A DNA stretch of 64,000 nt from Siphonodentalium dalli (Eukaryota; Mollusca; Scaphopoda; Gadilida; Siphonodentaliidae), in contig CP136065.1 of the NCBI GenBank assembly GCA_032622095.1, forward strand, positions 117,779,195 through 117,843,194. Reading direction: 5' to 3'. The notes beneath the pieces were generated by a model. That model was not told the DNA's origin, ran no database searches, and saw nothing but the letters and a program-made list of their open reading frames with translations. Positions 25,334 to 37,582 of this stretch are shown here, in pieces. The translations under genes were made by a program, and so were the position numbers. Positions within the stretch are counted from its first letter, which is position 1, and the number at the start of each line of letters is the position of its first letter.

Positions 25334-26079
25334 ACACCTCAAAAAAAGAAAGTCCCCCCTTAATATATTCAGTAATATTTTATGAGATATTGGATGGATT
25401 TTTATGAAACTTTCCACAAGCGATTTTTGGTACCAAAGACATCAAGTGTGCTAATTACTGTGCTGTGAGGTGAGAGTGAGCTCAAATTGAATGGAACAGG
25501 GGCAATTTTCAAAAGTTGCAAAAACACAGGTAGAGTGATCACAGCCAGTCAGATGTGCCTTGGTCCCCACTTCTCGCACAGGCTTGGAACATCCTTATCT
25601 GCTGGTACCTCAATGGCCTACATGGTGGGGAAACATGGTTTACTGAAAAATGGCTTCTAAGAGACTGATTTCCATAACTATGTGTTGCTCACAGCATGTA
25701 ACTTCAAGGTTTCATTCCAAAGGAATGTGGTTAGACTGAATGGCCTGGACATGCAGCAGGAACATTGTGTCCCGAAGGTCACCCATGTTATCGTGGACTC
25801 ACAGTGTCACTTTTAGACCACATTTACAGCCAGTAACAACTTGTGTGAACAATGGAGTGACTGTCCACTCTACGTCAGTGTTTTGCAACTTTTGAAAAGC
25901 ACCCCTCTTCCATTCAATTCATGCTCAGTCAGCCTTAACATAACTCACAGGAGGGTGCTTAACGCAGGTTGTGTATCAGATACCACTAAATATTTGCATA
26001 AAGTTTCGTCAAAATCCATCCAGTATCTCATAAAATATTACCGAATATATTAGGGGGGGACTTTCTTTTTTTGAGGTGT
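25334..26079. mobile_element. Harbinger-like MITE with ~70-bp TIRs
   Basis: Begins ACACCTCAAAAAAAGAAAGT and ends in the reverse complement. The arms match with few differences for about 70 bp, with further inverted similarity inward. It is flanked by TAA on each side (25331-25333, 26080-26082), a 3-bp duplication that fits PIF/Harbinger. No transposase frame is present; the open frame at 25841-26053 runs into the right TIR and is incidental. Confidence 0.85.
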
Positions 26080-26533
26080 TAATTATATAGACCATAGATG
26101 TCTTGACTTTTGACCTGTATATAGTGATTGTCACGGATATACTATATTTTACCCCAACATTGTCCAACAACCACCAGTGTTAAAACGAAAGGGCTACATA
26201 GTGCGATTGGATGTAATCGCGTAACTAGACTATAGTGTAAACTCGAAAATACCTCATATGTGAGACCCCCAGACAGGGAAACATGGTACAATGTGGCAAT
26301 TGCGCAATAACTTGAGCTCCATAGATACAAAAAATAGTTGTTTGTCCTGCGAATGTCCCCTTAAACTGGAACGAATAGGCAGATTCGAAAATATATGAAT
26401 CAGAAAGCCGATTCAGTTTCGATCCCAAATCTGAACGCCGATGTCGACACAGAATCGAATCTTCGAGGGGCCCTAGTATCTTTCCAATATTATTCTTATC
26501 GGCAGGATCTTGGTATAAACAAAACACAAGAGT

Positions 26534-26608
26534 AGTGTTTCTGAATATCAAAATTTACACCACTCATGGGATTGAGGATTTAATGTAAATTTGGTATTCA
26601 GAAACACT
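26534..26608. repeat. Imperfect palindrome beside the satellite element
   Basis: Arms 26534-26559 and 26584-26608 are inverted with about two differences (AGTGTTTCTGAATA against TATTCAGAAACACT). The right arm overlaps the edge of the satellite element at about 26605. Confidence 0.75.
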
Positions 26609-28262
26609 ATATGAAAGTGTCAATGACACTGTAGCTCAACTTAGGTAGGGGAATAATTTAATGGTTGACAGTAAATGGAGGAATAGGAAAGGTGTTAATT
26701 GAAATGTCTAAGTAAGACGCCCATGCTAATAGATTGATTTTAAAAATCCAAGATGGCTGCTTTTTTTTCCCCGAATGACCCCAAAATGCCTCGATCCCAT
26801 CTACATGTCAATGTCAACAGCCATTACAAATTTCATAATGATTCATCTACATGTCAATGTCAACAGCCATTACTAATTTCATAATGATCCGACCAAAGGT
26901 AGGACCTATAGCCCGTGCCAAAGGATTTAGTCAAACAAAGAGTAAAATCCAAGATGGCTGCTGGCGGCCATGTTTTTTGGCCGAATGACCCCAAAATGAA
27001 TTGTTCCCATCTACATGTCAATATTAAAGGGGTACTGTACGCCATTTTCAATAAATTTCCGGTGATAACAACGATCTATTATCGATACTATATAGAAACA
27101 TAAGTAATTTGAGTCGAAGATGTATTCTGTAAACGCTCAGGTTAATAGGCTATCTTAAAATTTAATAATTTAAAAGTTAATAATTTAATATAAATTGAAT
27201 TTATGGCTGGAGCCATAAAATGGCGTCAATTATAATACGAATTTCCGTGTACAAAACGTAATCAAATTATAATTGAAGGATACTGGATTAGTAAACCCAT
27301 TGCACACACGATCGTTTGAAACATTATGCTTATACGGGGAGAAAACTCAAGCCACTCATTGACTAGTGAAGATACAATAACTTAAATGAGTATATGGGAC
27401 TACTATGCATATAATATAATTTTTATTTGATTCATTTGGTTGAAAACTGTACAAAAATTACTCGACAACGACAATTCCGGTAAAAGTCCTGCATTCCGGT
27501 AAATTTGCCATCCGTAACACTACTTGGTACTCAGCAGACTTTCAAAGAATGGAAAAGTTGTTACCTTATTCTCCGACTCGGGGATTATAGAAACCAACAA
27601 CAACATCTTGGGTACAGTACCCCTTTAACATCCATGACAAATTTAATGATGATCCGACAAAAGATACGACCTGTAGCCCGTGCTAATGGATTGAATTTTG
27701 AAATCCAAGATGTCCGCTGGTGGCCATGTTTTTTGGCCAAACAACCCCAAAATGACTCGTTCCCATCTACATGTCAATATCAACAGCCATGACAAATCTC
27801 ATAATGATCTGACCAAAAGTACGACCTGTTGCCTGTGCCAAAGGATTTAGTCATGCAAAGAGTAAAATCCAAGATGGCTGCTGGCGGCCATGTTTTTTGG
27901 GCCGAACGACCCCAAACTGACTCGTTCCCATCTACATGTCAATATTAACATCTATGACAAATTTCATGATGATCAGACGAACAGTACGACCTGTAGACCG
28001 CGCCAATGGATTTAATTTTGAAATCCAAGATGGCCACCAGGGGCCATGTTTTTTGGCCGAATGACCTCAAAATGACTCGTTCCCATCCACATGTCAATGT
28101 CATCATTCATATCAAATTTCATAAATATCAGACCAAAGGTACGACCTCTAGCTCACTCCAAAGGAAATTGTTGACAGACACACAGACACAAGCACACACG
28201 GATGACGGATGCCAACCCATGGCAATAGCTCAAACTTACGAAATAAGTTGAGCTAATAACAC
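26605..28262 (+). mobile_element. Helentron/pearl-like satellite element, copy 1
   Basis: The left flank (AGTGTCAATGACACTGTAGC, then AGCTCAACTTAGGTAGGGG) is also found at 52456 and 56816. Next come ~155-163 bp units with AAGATGGCTGCTGGCGGCC, GACCCCAAAATGACTCG, TCCCATCTACATGTCAAT and a GTACGACCTGTAGCC block. The right end is a GACACACGGACG-type tract and a hairpin (AGCTCAAACTTACG...AAGTTGAGCT at 28227-28254). AACACTATAT occurs at both edges. The short flank, satellite core and 3' hairpin fit the bivalve 'pearl'/HINE class (established for that class; assignment here is inference). It is interrupted by a TTAA element at 27024-27628. Confidence 0.78.
27024..27628. mobile_element. 605-bp TTAA element nested in the satellite
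   Basis: Ends TTAAAGGGGTACTGTAC and its exact reverse complement, with TTAA at 27024-27027 and 27625-27628. Removing it restores the satellite unit exactly (TCAATA-TTAA-CATCCATGAC). The ends differ from those of the 14.6 and 20.3 kb elements beyond TTAAAGG, so this is a second TTAA family. The open frame at 27505-27792 crosses its edge and is not a gene. Confidence 0.88.
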
Positions 28263-29999
28263 TATATAATAGTTGAAAATGATTCATTGGAATGCGTGAC
28301 TCATATCCGTCATTTGTAGAATTTCACCTAAGAGTGAACATCTGATGCGGCGCTGCGATGGTTTGCAAGCCAGATGTTATCCGAGTTCTGGTATTGAGTC
28401 ATTATCAGTGCTAATTCACCGACAGATATAGTAAAAATGCAAAATATATAATCCGAATCTTTGACATCCCAACTCTGGTTTGGTGACATTTCATTTCAGC
28501 ATCGATCTGCGGCTTTGATTCCCAAAATTCTGGTGGGTTTATTTGTGAACCACACTGTAAAGGGTAGAACATTTTAAGGTTACTCAAACATATATTAGTC
28601 TATTGATACACACATTCTCCACCATCAGTGGTGGATAGTTATGTCTCAAACGAACTGCCTATAATGTCAAAAAGTGCAACTCATGTCATGAAAGGGTTAA
28701 GCTATGGTCATTGAGGGAATATTCCACTTTGCGAAAGTATGTTTTGAATAGTGGATAATTTAATCATCATTCAACTGGGCGATAAATACATTCAGCTGAA
28801 GGAGCATATGAAAAACCATTGATCTGGGTTGGTGATACCTTCAGGGTTGGTGATACCAGGTATACATGGGTGGATACCTTGGCTAGACAAGAATGTGTTG
28901 ATCTGAGAAGAAATGTTAATTTTAGAGATGATGAACTGTTGTTTTGTCGACATCAGTTGGCTGGTATCTTGAATTTATCAACACTCATTATCACCGATAG
29001 GCATGCATGTTGATTCTGAATTCAAATGAATACCCATGTCTAAATAAGCAAGTTTAGTAGTACTGCAATATTGTCATAATTTTAAATGATAGTGGGAACT
29101 ATGATGTTATTATATATGGAGTGAACATTGTTTTCAATATACGTGTTTCTAAGTTGTAAATATGGCTGTTAAGTATTGAATTCAATTAGTTTTGTATAAG
29201 ATTAAAAACATTTCTAAATTCAGATTGAAATTTAATCTATTAAAGGATTGCTATCCTGATGAATACAACAAAACATTATCGGAAAGCCACCCCTATTATG
29301 ATCACAATGATCCAAGTTCCATAACAATCGCGTAATAAATAAGCCGAGAAATAAATAAATAATACCCCTATTAAACGGTTGTCGCTATCTCCGTTGCAAT
29401 CCTCATAAGATGTCAAATGAGAAACTAATTAAAAACACAGAATCGGAATCAGAGTTAATTGTGTTTACCTATATGATGTCATCTGAGTGGCAATGTAAAG
29501 TGCTGAATTGACATGAGTGCGTGATTGTAATGGAATTACTGCGCATGTGAACTCTATTCGGGAGCGTTTTCATGACGTTGTTTTAATTATCCTTATATAT
29601 GCCCCAAGTATCCCGTATATTCACAATATATTTTCGTTCATTCATTCGTGACAATGCCAAATGCAGTGTTTTCGACTGTGGCCGGTATATATATATATAG
29701 TGACACTCAATTGGGTATGATTCTACATTCATTTCCAAACGATGTTCGTTTACGTGACATTTGGCGGGATTTCTGTGGGGAAACCGGTTGTGCAAAATCA
29801 GAAACTTAAAGTGGTCGCCGACGAAATGATCCAGATTTTATTCTGTCCACTTCGAAAAAAGGTGTTCGTGAATACCCAAATTAAACAAGTGCACCGCTGG
29901 GCGGAGGTAACGCCCCCGACTGTACAATCAGAGAGGATTTTTCTTATTTTTGTGCAAATGCTTATTAAATGGCACTTTGTAAAGTTATGTTATTCATGA
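28263..29999. other. No confident gene; isolated ORF at 29742-29999
   Basis: 28263-29690 shows nothing recognisable. After a TATA-like run (29688-29700), the frame 29742-29999 gives an 85-residue peptide starting MFVYVTFGGISVGKPVVQNQ. It has no domain I know, no splice context and a decaying C-terminal half. I treat it as unsupported. Confidence 0.35.
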
Positions 30000-30400
30000 G
30001 TAAACAATCCAAAATCAAGTTATCATCTGGAAACCAAAAAAAGTAGCAGAAAACCGCAGTTATGGGGAAATCTTGTCCCCCGGCTGGTCTATTAGCATAC
30101 CAAAGATCAACTGAATTGAGTTAGCGAAACCAAAGTTATGAGTTGAAACGTTCGTACGGGTCGTCAATTTTCTAAGTCCAAAAAGGGGCGTAACTCTGGA
30201 AAAAATGGGCAGATGAAACCGCAGTTATGGGGAAATCTTTTCCCCCCGGCTGGTCTATTAGCATACAATAGATCAACTGAATTGAGTTAGTGAAACCAAA
30301 GTTATGAGTTGAAACGTTCATACGGACGGAAGGACGGACGGAGGGCTCCACTATATACCCCCAAATCTCCATCGGAGATCGGGGGCATAACAAACCGACC
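30000..30400 (+). mobile_element. Tandem-unit element with 3' hairpin (TTATGGGGAAATC type)
   Basis: Two units of about 180 bp (repeating GCAGTTATGGGGAAATCTT and GCTGGTCTATTAGCATAC). They are followed by GGACGGAAGGACGGACGGAGG and a strong hairpin at about 30355-30388: CCCCC, then ATCTCC, loop, GGAGAT, then GGGGG. Confidence 0.75.
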
Positions 30401-30483
30401 ACCGACGAGAATGTCATCCCGAGAAAAACTTCAACTCCCGTAAAGTATATAAAATTTTCCGAGCGTCCAGTAGTGAGTATCAC

Positions 30484-30845
30484 CATGAATCAATAAAGAG
30501 CTATCCATGTCAAGCGTATTCCTAATATGGTGTGAACAAAGAGCGTTTAATAAACCGGAAATTACTATGACTTTGACAGGTATATAAAGCATGTTATCGA
30601 AAGTTCGTGTACATGTATTTACATATTTATGTAATTAGTAAATATTCATGATGACAACTATTTTAAAATGTGTCCCCATGACTCAATAAAGAGCGTTCCC
30701 TGTCAACCATATTCTTGAATTTGGTGCGAATAGAGAGCGTTTATATATGTGATTACTTTTTAAAACCGTAAATTGCTATGACTTCGACGGGTATATAAAG
30801 CATGTATATCGGAAGTTGGTGTACATGTATTTATATATGTTATCC
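30484..30845. repeat. ~195-bp direct duplication
   Basis: AATCAATAAAGAGC...GTATATAAAGCATGT...GTACATGTATTTA at 30488-30622 recurs at 30683-30832 with moderate divergence. Confidence 0.75.
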
Positions 30846-31059
30846 CTCCTTCGAAAAGTGTCATAATTGGAAGTTCAAACGAACCACGGCCAGTATTTAT
30901 ATCGACGTAAGCGCACACTTTTATAATGCTATATTGTTATGAGTAATTGACAAAAAGATGTCGATAATATATGCGCAAAGCCATATATACATAGATAATG
31001 TGGCAAACAGTAAGGTTGCTTTGTTTTGATAGTAACAGGAATTCCCCTATCGCTACAGC

Positions 31060-31140
31060 TGATCGCTACGTCATTTTTGTCACATGTTATATCATGTGAC
31101 CGCACCGACCGGTGATCATGTGACTTCAATCACGTCACTT
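31060..31140. promoter_or_regulatory. Cluster of CATGTGA/CACGTC motifs
   Basis: Within about 80 bp are GTCACATG, TCATGTGACC, ATCATGTGAC and ATCACGTCAC. These resemble bHLH-ZIP (MITF/TFE M-box) and CRE-like sites. A consensus-like donor (CAAC|GTAAG) follows at about 31150. It could be a promoter of a plus-strand gene, but no first exon can be proven. Confidence 0.25.
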
Positions 31141-32287
31141 CGTCTACAACGTAAGATTTTCGACAATCTTCGGATTTTATTTTTTTTCATTATAAAAACA
31201 AAATTAGCGACCAAACACAAGATTATTTGGGCAAATTGGATATTTTAATGATATAATATTGGTATATTGAAAGAAAGTACTAAACTTTTTTCAGAATAAT
31301 ATTCCTTTAAATATTAAAATGCATTTGATAAAAAATTGTATCCTTGTTCACCTGTTTTTGACAGATATGTATGTTCTCTGTCTCTCTGTATCACGCGGTG
31401 ATAGAGTGTGATTCAACTGTGACTGAATTTCCTCGGGAATCAAATCCTTTATTCCTGATATTGAATATTCCAATAATGTTCAGATGCAATCGATATGTTG
31501 TATATAGCTGTGAGAGTGATGGGAGTCATAACGATTTCGACTGCGGATCAACAATGTAATTATATGTGGATTCGTACAAGTGTAGTAGACGTGGATCTGA
31601 TTCATGCTCAATGAATGTCATATCACTACGTTGAAATCGCTGGCGTTGTTGTGGGTACCGTTGGTAAAGACCACATTTTCGAACTGAACGATATACGCTC
31701 AAACTTTAGCGCCTTCACCGTCGACAACTGAATTCGAACACAACTTTCATACTTTCCTACTCATATCGGCCACAAATATGCCCGCAACGTGTAAGTGTTA
31801 CGAATGCATACATAGAATACCAGACAGACCATGAGTGAATGATATTGATTCTGTTTCATTTGCTTACTCAGCTGATACTGATTGGAATACTAACGATTCT
31901 GATGATAATTCACCCGGCTGGTTTCGATCTTCATATGACACCATGCTATTGGGATGCATACATCTATGTTCTTTAGTGACATTTGTTGTGGTATACTGTA
32001 TACTATTTGATAAGTTGATTTCAATTGTGGTGTGTTTATAGTTTGGGAGGACCACATGTTTATACCATTGTGTTTGTATTATACATGTAAAGTGTCTCGT
32101 TCGGATAGTTGCATTTAACGCCTTCATTGTGTATTCTTTCTTAGTTGCTATTTATTGAATTTGCATTCTGCATTTGGTCGCATCCATACGGACGTGCTTT
32201 GTGCATTATGTATTTCCATATATCACATGCATGTGGATGTATCCATTTACATGTGACATAGTACTAATATGTGTTTTTCTAATACAG
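31141..32287. other. No confident gene between the motif cluster and 32.3 kb
   Basis: An acceptor-like TTTTTGACAG near 31364 opens the frame 31371-31559. The frame 31835-32041 encodes a 68-residue peptide with one hydrophobic stretch near its C-terminus. Neither matches a known family. Confidence 0.3.
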
Positions 32288-32410
32288 GTTGAAACAATAA
32301 AATTGTTTAACAACCTTGGCGTCTTGCATTTGGCCCAACCGCACGAAACACTCTCTTCGTCTACCATGGGTATACACATGCATTCAAAGTCAACAAAGAC
32401 CAATGAATGA
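32288..32410 (+). CDS. Candidate terminal exon, unknown protein
   Basis: The upstream sequence is close to a textbook 3' splice site: TACTAAT (32264-32270) as branch point, then TTTTTCTAATACAG. From 32288 one frame stays open for 41 codons (VETIKLFNNLGVLHLAQPHE...) to TGA. The splice signal is the main support; the peptide has no recognisable domain. Confidence 0.3.
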   Translation, partial: VETIKLFNNLGVLHLAQPHETLSSSTMGIHMHSKSTKTNE

Positions 32411-32681
32411 GATATACTCTATAGGTAAATATATATTACTATCAACATTAAATGATTTATCACATAGATTTAGACAGATACTATAGAAGTACCAGCAATT
32501 CAATAATATGAATATGACATCAGTTAAATATATACAATATTATCTGGCAATAGAAATGTGCAAATGTGATTTTCATTTCATAATAGTACTAAAGAGATTC
32601 AATTTTCTTCCAAACCATGACTATATTCGATGTCCATTGCATATTCCTGATCATCCTCCTGAACCAGTTATATAACTATAG

Positions 32682-32883
32682 ATTAGAATGGTCTGGGATA
32701 ATACACCTCATGTATCAGCATATCAGAAAAGTGCTTATACTGAGTGGAAAGCTCAAGGTTTTTCAAACAAAGCTAAACAAAGTCCAATGTCAACAATTAT
32801 TGAATGGATACGATTTTATAACTATTTCAGAAACATGGCATCAAACACAAGATATGAGTGCTTCGATATAATTCGCTCTACGG
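32682..32883 (+). CDS. Candidate internal exon, unknown protein
   Basis: Bounded by TATAACTATAG (acceptor) and G|GTGAGT (donor). The frame containing MVWDNTPHVSAYQKSAYTEW and RNMASNTRYECFDIIR is open throughout. The composition looks protein-like but I do not recognise it. It lies downstream of the 32288-32410 frame, which ends in a stop, so the two cannot be consecutive exons of one reading frame. Confidence 0.25.
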
Positions 32884-33619
32884 GTGAGTCATCAAAAGGT
32901 GAGATCGCGTTTTATTGTCAAAATAAATACATACATACATACACTCATAATCACAGTGTCTCTTCATTTCCCACGCATTTTATTATCGAGAATCTTTTAT
33001 CAAATGAATTGTGGACAGAGCAAGGATATATTTAGCAAGAGCGTAAATATATCAAGCGAAATGTAACTATGCATCACTCACTCTAATGAAATACAATGAT
33101 GTCACTGGATGAAGTGTAGTTATTAATAGTTTGGGGATGACGACTCGCCTTAGTAATGGGATTGTATGCGGAAGTAACCAGACAATCGAACGTAATGTTT
33201 TAATCAGCTTGAGGGACACAGACTGGTTATTCTTGTTCTTTATTCATTGTAACTTTGCTGTGCTTATTTCAGGTCTCTCTAGAAGAGGCATTTAGAAATG
33301 GCTTTCTTAACGTATCCACATTTCACAAATTGCTTTAAAATACCAATAATATTAAGGTGTCACCATTGGCTATTAACACAGTGTCTCTTCATTTACCACC
33401 ATCATAACTACTTGGAATGATATCTGTCAGGCATCACATATACTTCATCATCGCTGTCACCTCTTTCCACCCATAATCATCATGGGCTCTTGATCACTTT
33501 CAATTCCTATCAATACAGTAAGACAAAACAATTGTTATTGACAACGAAAGTTAAAAAGAAGATGAAACAAAATAAAAGGTCAGATGACCACAGTGTCCCC
33601 CGACAATGTGGCAGGTCGA
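32884..33619. other. No gene seen
   Basis: Non-coding. A short CATA microsatellite (ACATACATACATAC) lies at 32929-32942. Confidence 0.45.
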
Positions 33620-34460
33620 TGCCGCTTTGTTAAAGAAATTAAAAAAAATGTTGAAATGTTCTAAGTCGAAAGGGTTAATAATTCAGTAAAAAATAATTTT
33701 TCCGTCATCTATATACATGTTGCACATCTCCAATATGTGGGTAACAATACTCTGAAGTTTCAAATATCTACGATCAAAACTGTAGGAGGACTTGATTACA
33801 CCATGAAGGTACCCTCATACAGAAAATTGGATCAAACTCAAATTCGAACTTGACCTGTATTTTGATATGAACGACCCACAAAAAAACTGAATTTCCAAAC
33901 TTGAGTTATCATCCGGAAACCAAAGAAAAACAAGAAAAAATTGAATTTTATAAGTCGAAAAGCCCATAACTCTGAGAAAAATCATCGGATCAAACTTAAA
34001 TTCGACCTGTATTTTTATATCAATGACTCACAAAAAAACGGAATTTTCAATTGAACAGTCCAAACTTTAGTTATCATCCGGAAACCAAAGAAAAAAGAAG
34101 TAAAATTGAATTTTCTAAGTCGAAAAAAGTCCATAACTCTAGGAAAAATCATCGGATCAAACTCAAATTCGAACTCAACCTGTATCTTGATATGACTGAT
34201 CTACATGAAAAACGTTATTTGCAATTAAACGATCCAAACTTGAGATATCATCCAGAAACCGAAAAAGTGAGAAATTTTCTAAGTAAAAAAAAAGTTGAAA
34301 AAAGTTAAATAACTCCATAAAAGAACATCGGATCAAACCCAGAATTGCAGAGCACCTGTGTTCTTGGTTGAGACACCTACATACCAAGTTTCAATCAAAT
34401 CATTACTGGAGTTATAACTCTGGATGCACAGACGGGACGCACGGACGGCTAGATTATACT
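33620..34460 (+). mobile_element. Tandem-unit element ('CATAACTCTAGGAAAAATCATC' type)
   Basis: Diverged units of about 166-172 bp repeat AGTCGAAAA..CCATAACTCT..GAAAAATCATCGGATCAAACT. ATAACTC-like phrases recur near 33965, 34131 and 34303. It closes with GACGGGACGCACGGACGGC. The frame 34051-34308 is repeat-derived. Confidence 0.65.
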
Positions 34461-35158
34461 CGAGCCTGATGATCTGTGAGTGGCTACATGGTCAACATGA
34501 ACTAAATTCAGTAAGTCATTGACTTTTGTTACCTTTAAAGTCAAATGTCTTAGAATAATTGTCAATTTTATTTGAATTTATGTGAGTTAAAAGTAAAAAT
34601 GCAAGATGAAACATTTCGTTTCGTGTGGAATGACCAAGTCGGTAATTTGAACTGGAATGACTGAAACTTCATTCTGCAGACTATGGTCAATAAAATTGAA
34701 CTCTTATCTATAACTATCATTGAAATATTATGATTTTGAGCTGCTCAATCGCCATGTACATGCACTTATTTTGTGTCTTTTTGGTCACGGCAGTTATTTT
34801 TGTGCAAATTACAGACTATATTTCTCCCCCGCATCACTGCGCGGCAACATCAAATGCGAATTACATCAGCATTATTCTGACATGCAAACTTTGTAGCGAT
34901 CGACACTCTTTGTTACATCATACCTAATTACTTGAGTGAACATGATTACTTATTGTCACTTTCTCTGCGAGATTCCTTTTTTTTGCTTTCGCGGCTTTGT
35001 CTTTAACTCTTCAAAAGTCATTTGTAAAAGACTTGAACAAACTTAGGTTCATAAAAATTTATGCAGACGAAACATCGCTTAACCACTTAAAAGTTTTCGC
35101 AGGCGGTAAGCAAGTGATGAAACTGCCCACAAGATTTCTAGGCCTGACAATGTAATTT
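34461..35158. other. No gene seen
   Basis: The frame 34730-34927 begins with a hydrophobic stretch (MYMHLFCVFLVTAVIFVQI) but has no further support. Confidence 0.4.
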
Positions 35159-36112
35159 TAACAAGCCGTCAGAGACGGCGGTATCCCCCGCCGAAATGTG
35201 CAGTTGGGGAAGTGCATTCTCAATAAAGTTTACGTTCTCAGTACGTGGTAAATAAGAGGTGGGATTTTGTCAAAAAGCCAGGCTCGCGAACTCAATTTAG
35301 GTACTAGTCATGGGAACAAATATACCAAAAATCTTTTAAATCCGTTGATATAAATTTTGAGCAAAATTTAAAAAAAAATATATTTGATAAAATATACCTC
35401 AATATCTCCATAACCATGCATAAATATTCTTAGAATGACATTTTACTTCTTGACCATTTGAATATTAGAGAGAAGTAGGTCGAGTTTGACAATTGTGGAA
35501 GTGAGCCCTGTGACGTCGTCCATTTGCACACAAAAACAAATATTAAAAAGTCCAATAACTCTGCTTGAAATAACCAGCCGGACCTGGTTTGCGAACTCAT
35601 TCTAGATACTGGTCAAGTGAACTCATATACCAAATATCTTTGAAATCCGTTGAGATTTGTGGAAATGAGCCCCGTGACATCGTCCATTTGCACCCAAAGA
35701 AATAAACAAAGTCCAATAACTCTGCTTAAAATATCCTGCCGGACCTGGTTTTCGAACTCGTTCTAGATACTGATCATGTGAACAAAAATAACAAAAATCT
35801 TTGAAATCCGTTGACATTTGTGGAAATGAGCCCTGTGACGTTGTCTATATGCTATTTGGTAAATTCGACAAAAATAATAAACCAAGCCCAATAACTCCGG
35901 TAAAAATAACCGGTCGGACCTGGCAAGCGAACTCATTCTAGGTAATAGTCAGGTGAACTCATACACCAAATATATTTGAAATCCGTTGACATTTGTTCAA
36001 GTTCTGACTTGATCAAATTCGGGACAGACGGACTGACACAGACAGACGGACGGATGGACGGAACCCATTCCTATATCCCCCGCAAATTTTCAATTTGGCA
36101 GGGGATAAAAAT
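35159..36112 (+). mobile_element. Tandem-unit element with hairpins at both ends
   Basis: Starts near the hairpin GCCGTC-AGA-GACGGC (35165-35179) and CGGTATCCCCCGCCG. Units of about 161-175 bp repeat CCAATAACTCTGCTT (35552, 35713, diverged at 35888), GGACCTGG and ATCCGTTGA. The end has GACAGACGGACGGATGGACGG followed by an inverted ATCCCCC...GGGGAT pair (about 36075-36107). Non-coding. Confidence 0.78.
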
Positions 36113-36579
36113 GAGCGTATAACGAGAGGCTGATCATGATCGGCAGATGTTTAACCAATACATTCAACCATACCCACTTGATCTCAACTGAATATACGCC
36201 TGAAGACATAATGTGGATATGATTGGAAAGATATATTATAGGGTTTCTATCATTTACTTGTGTATGTATAAATATGAGATTGATCAGATCAAGTATTGCC
36301 TTGGATAGCATGTGTTCATGTTATGGCTATAAGTTATGGTTAAAACCGATAAATCAATTCTAAGAACTATACAGGTGAAGAGTGTGTCATGATTAATATG
36401 AATGTGAATTATGAGAGTGATCGCTTGAAACATATTTGACATTGGATATCATATGTGTCTAACTGGGTTAATATGTGTGTACGGGGTTAATATTTTGAGG
36501 CAAATCAACCAAATGACACAAACTATACAGGTCAGGGGTGTTTCATCATAAACTTTGCAATGAAATACATGTATAAACA
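36113..36579. other. No gene seen
   Basis: AT-rich non-coding sequence between two tandem-unit elements. Confidence 0.45.
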
Positions 36580-37582
36580 CAATCTCAAAGCAATTATTTG
36601 AGTGATCAAATCAGATACCATGTAGGAAATAAAAGCTCGGACAAAATTATGCACGTTGCAAAAAAAGTTTCTAAGTTGAAAAAGGGGGATAACTCCACCA
36701 AAAAATGTCGGACAGATGTCATAATCGCAGATGCACAAGTTCCAATGGTACTAAATATCTGTGCCACGTTTTTAAAAAATTGACCAAAAAATGTAGGAAT
36801 AAAAGCTCGGACAAAAGTATACATGCTGCGAAAATTTTCTAAGTCGAAAAAGGGGGGATAACTCCAAAAACAAAAATCCAACAAACGTCATAATCGCAGG
36901 TGCACAGGTTCCCATGGTGGTTGATGTCTGTGCCAAGTTTCACGGAAATTGATCAAAAAACGACTGAGAAAAACTACGGACAAATTTGTGTCCACGGACG
37001 GACGGACGACGGACGGACGGACAAGCTGACTCCAGTATACCCCCCCTAACTTCGTTGCGGGGGGTATAATAACAGTTCCCATTGCAGGTGTACAACCATA
37101 ACCCTAATCTTAAACCTATTGACCGAAAAATGTAGGTATAAAAGCTAGGACAAAATTATGCATGTTGCAAAAACATTTCTAAGTCGAAAAAGGGGAATAA
37201 CTCCACCCAAAAAATGTCGGACAGACGTCATAATCGCAGGTGCACAGGTTCCCATGGTACTAAATATCAGTGCCAAGATTAAAAAACATTGACCGAAAAA
37301 TGTAGGAATAAAAGCTTGGACAAAATTATGCATGTTGCAAAACAAATTCTAAGTCGAAAAAGGGGGGATAACTCCACCAAAAAAAGTCTGACAGACGTCA
37401 TAATCGCAGGTGCACAGGTTCCTATGGTGGTTGATGTCTGTGCCAAGTTTCACGGAAATTTATCAAAAAACGACTGAGAAAAACTCCGGACAAATTTGTG
37501 TCCACGGCTCGACGGACGACGGACGGACGAGCTGACTCCAGTATACCCCCCCTAACTTCGTTGCGGGGGGTATAATAACAGC
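36580..37582 (+). mobile_element. Two tandem copies of a ~480-500 bp element with terminal hairpin
   Basis: Copies 36580-37075 and about 37115-37582. Each contains two ~170-bp subunits (TCTAAGTCGAAAAAGGGGG and ATAACTCCA recur at about 36690, 36860, 37200, 37370). Each ends in CGGACGACGGACGG and a hairpin TATACCCCCC / GGGGGGTATA (about 37037-37068 and 37543-37574). The first copy has an extra GGAC. The phrase GCTGACTCCAGTATACCCC is shared. Confidence 0.85.

Noticed and set aside
29742-29999. 85-codon ORF after a TATA-like run as a gene
   Set aside because: No family, no splice or polyadenylation context; the TATA run is a plain TA microsatellite.
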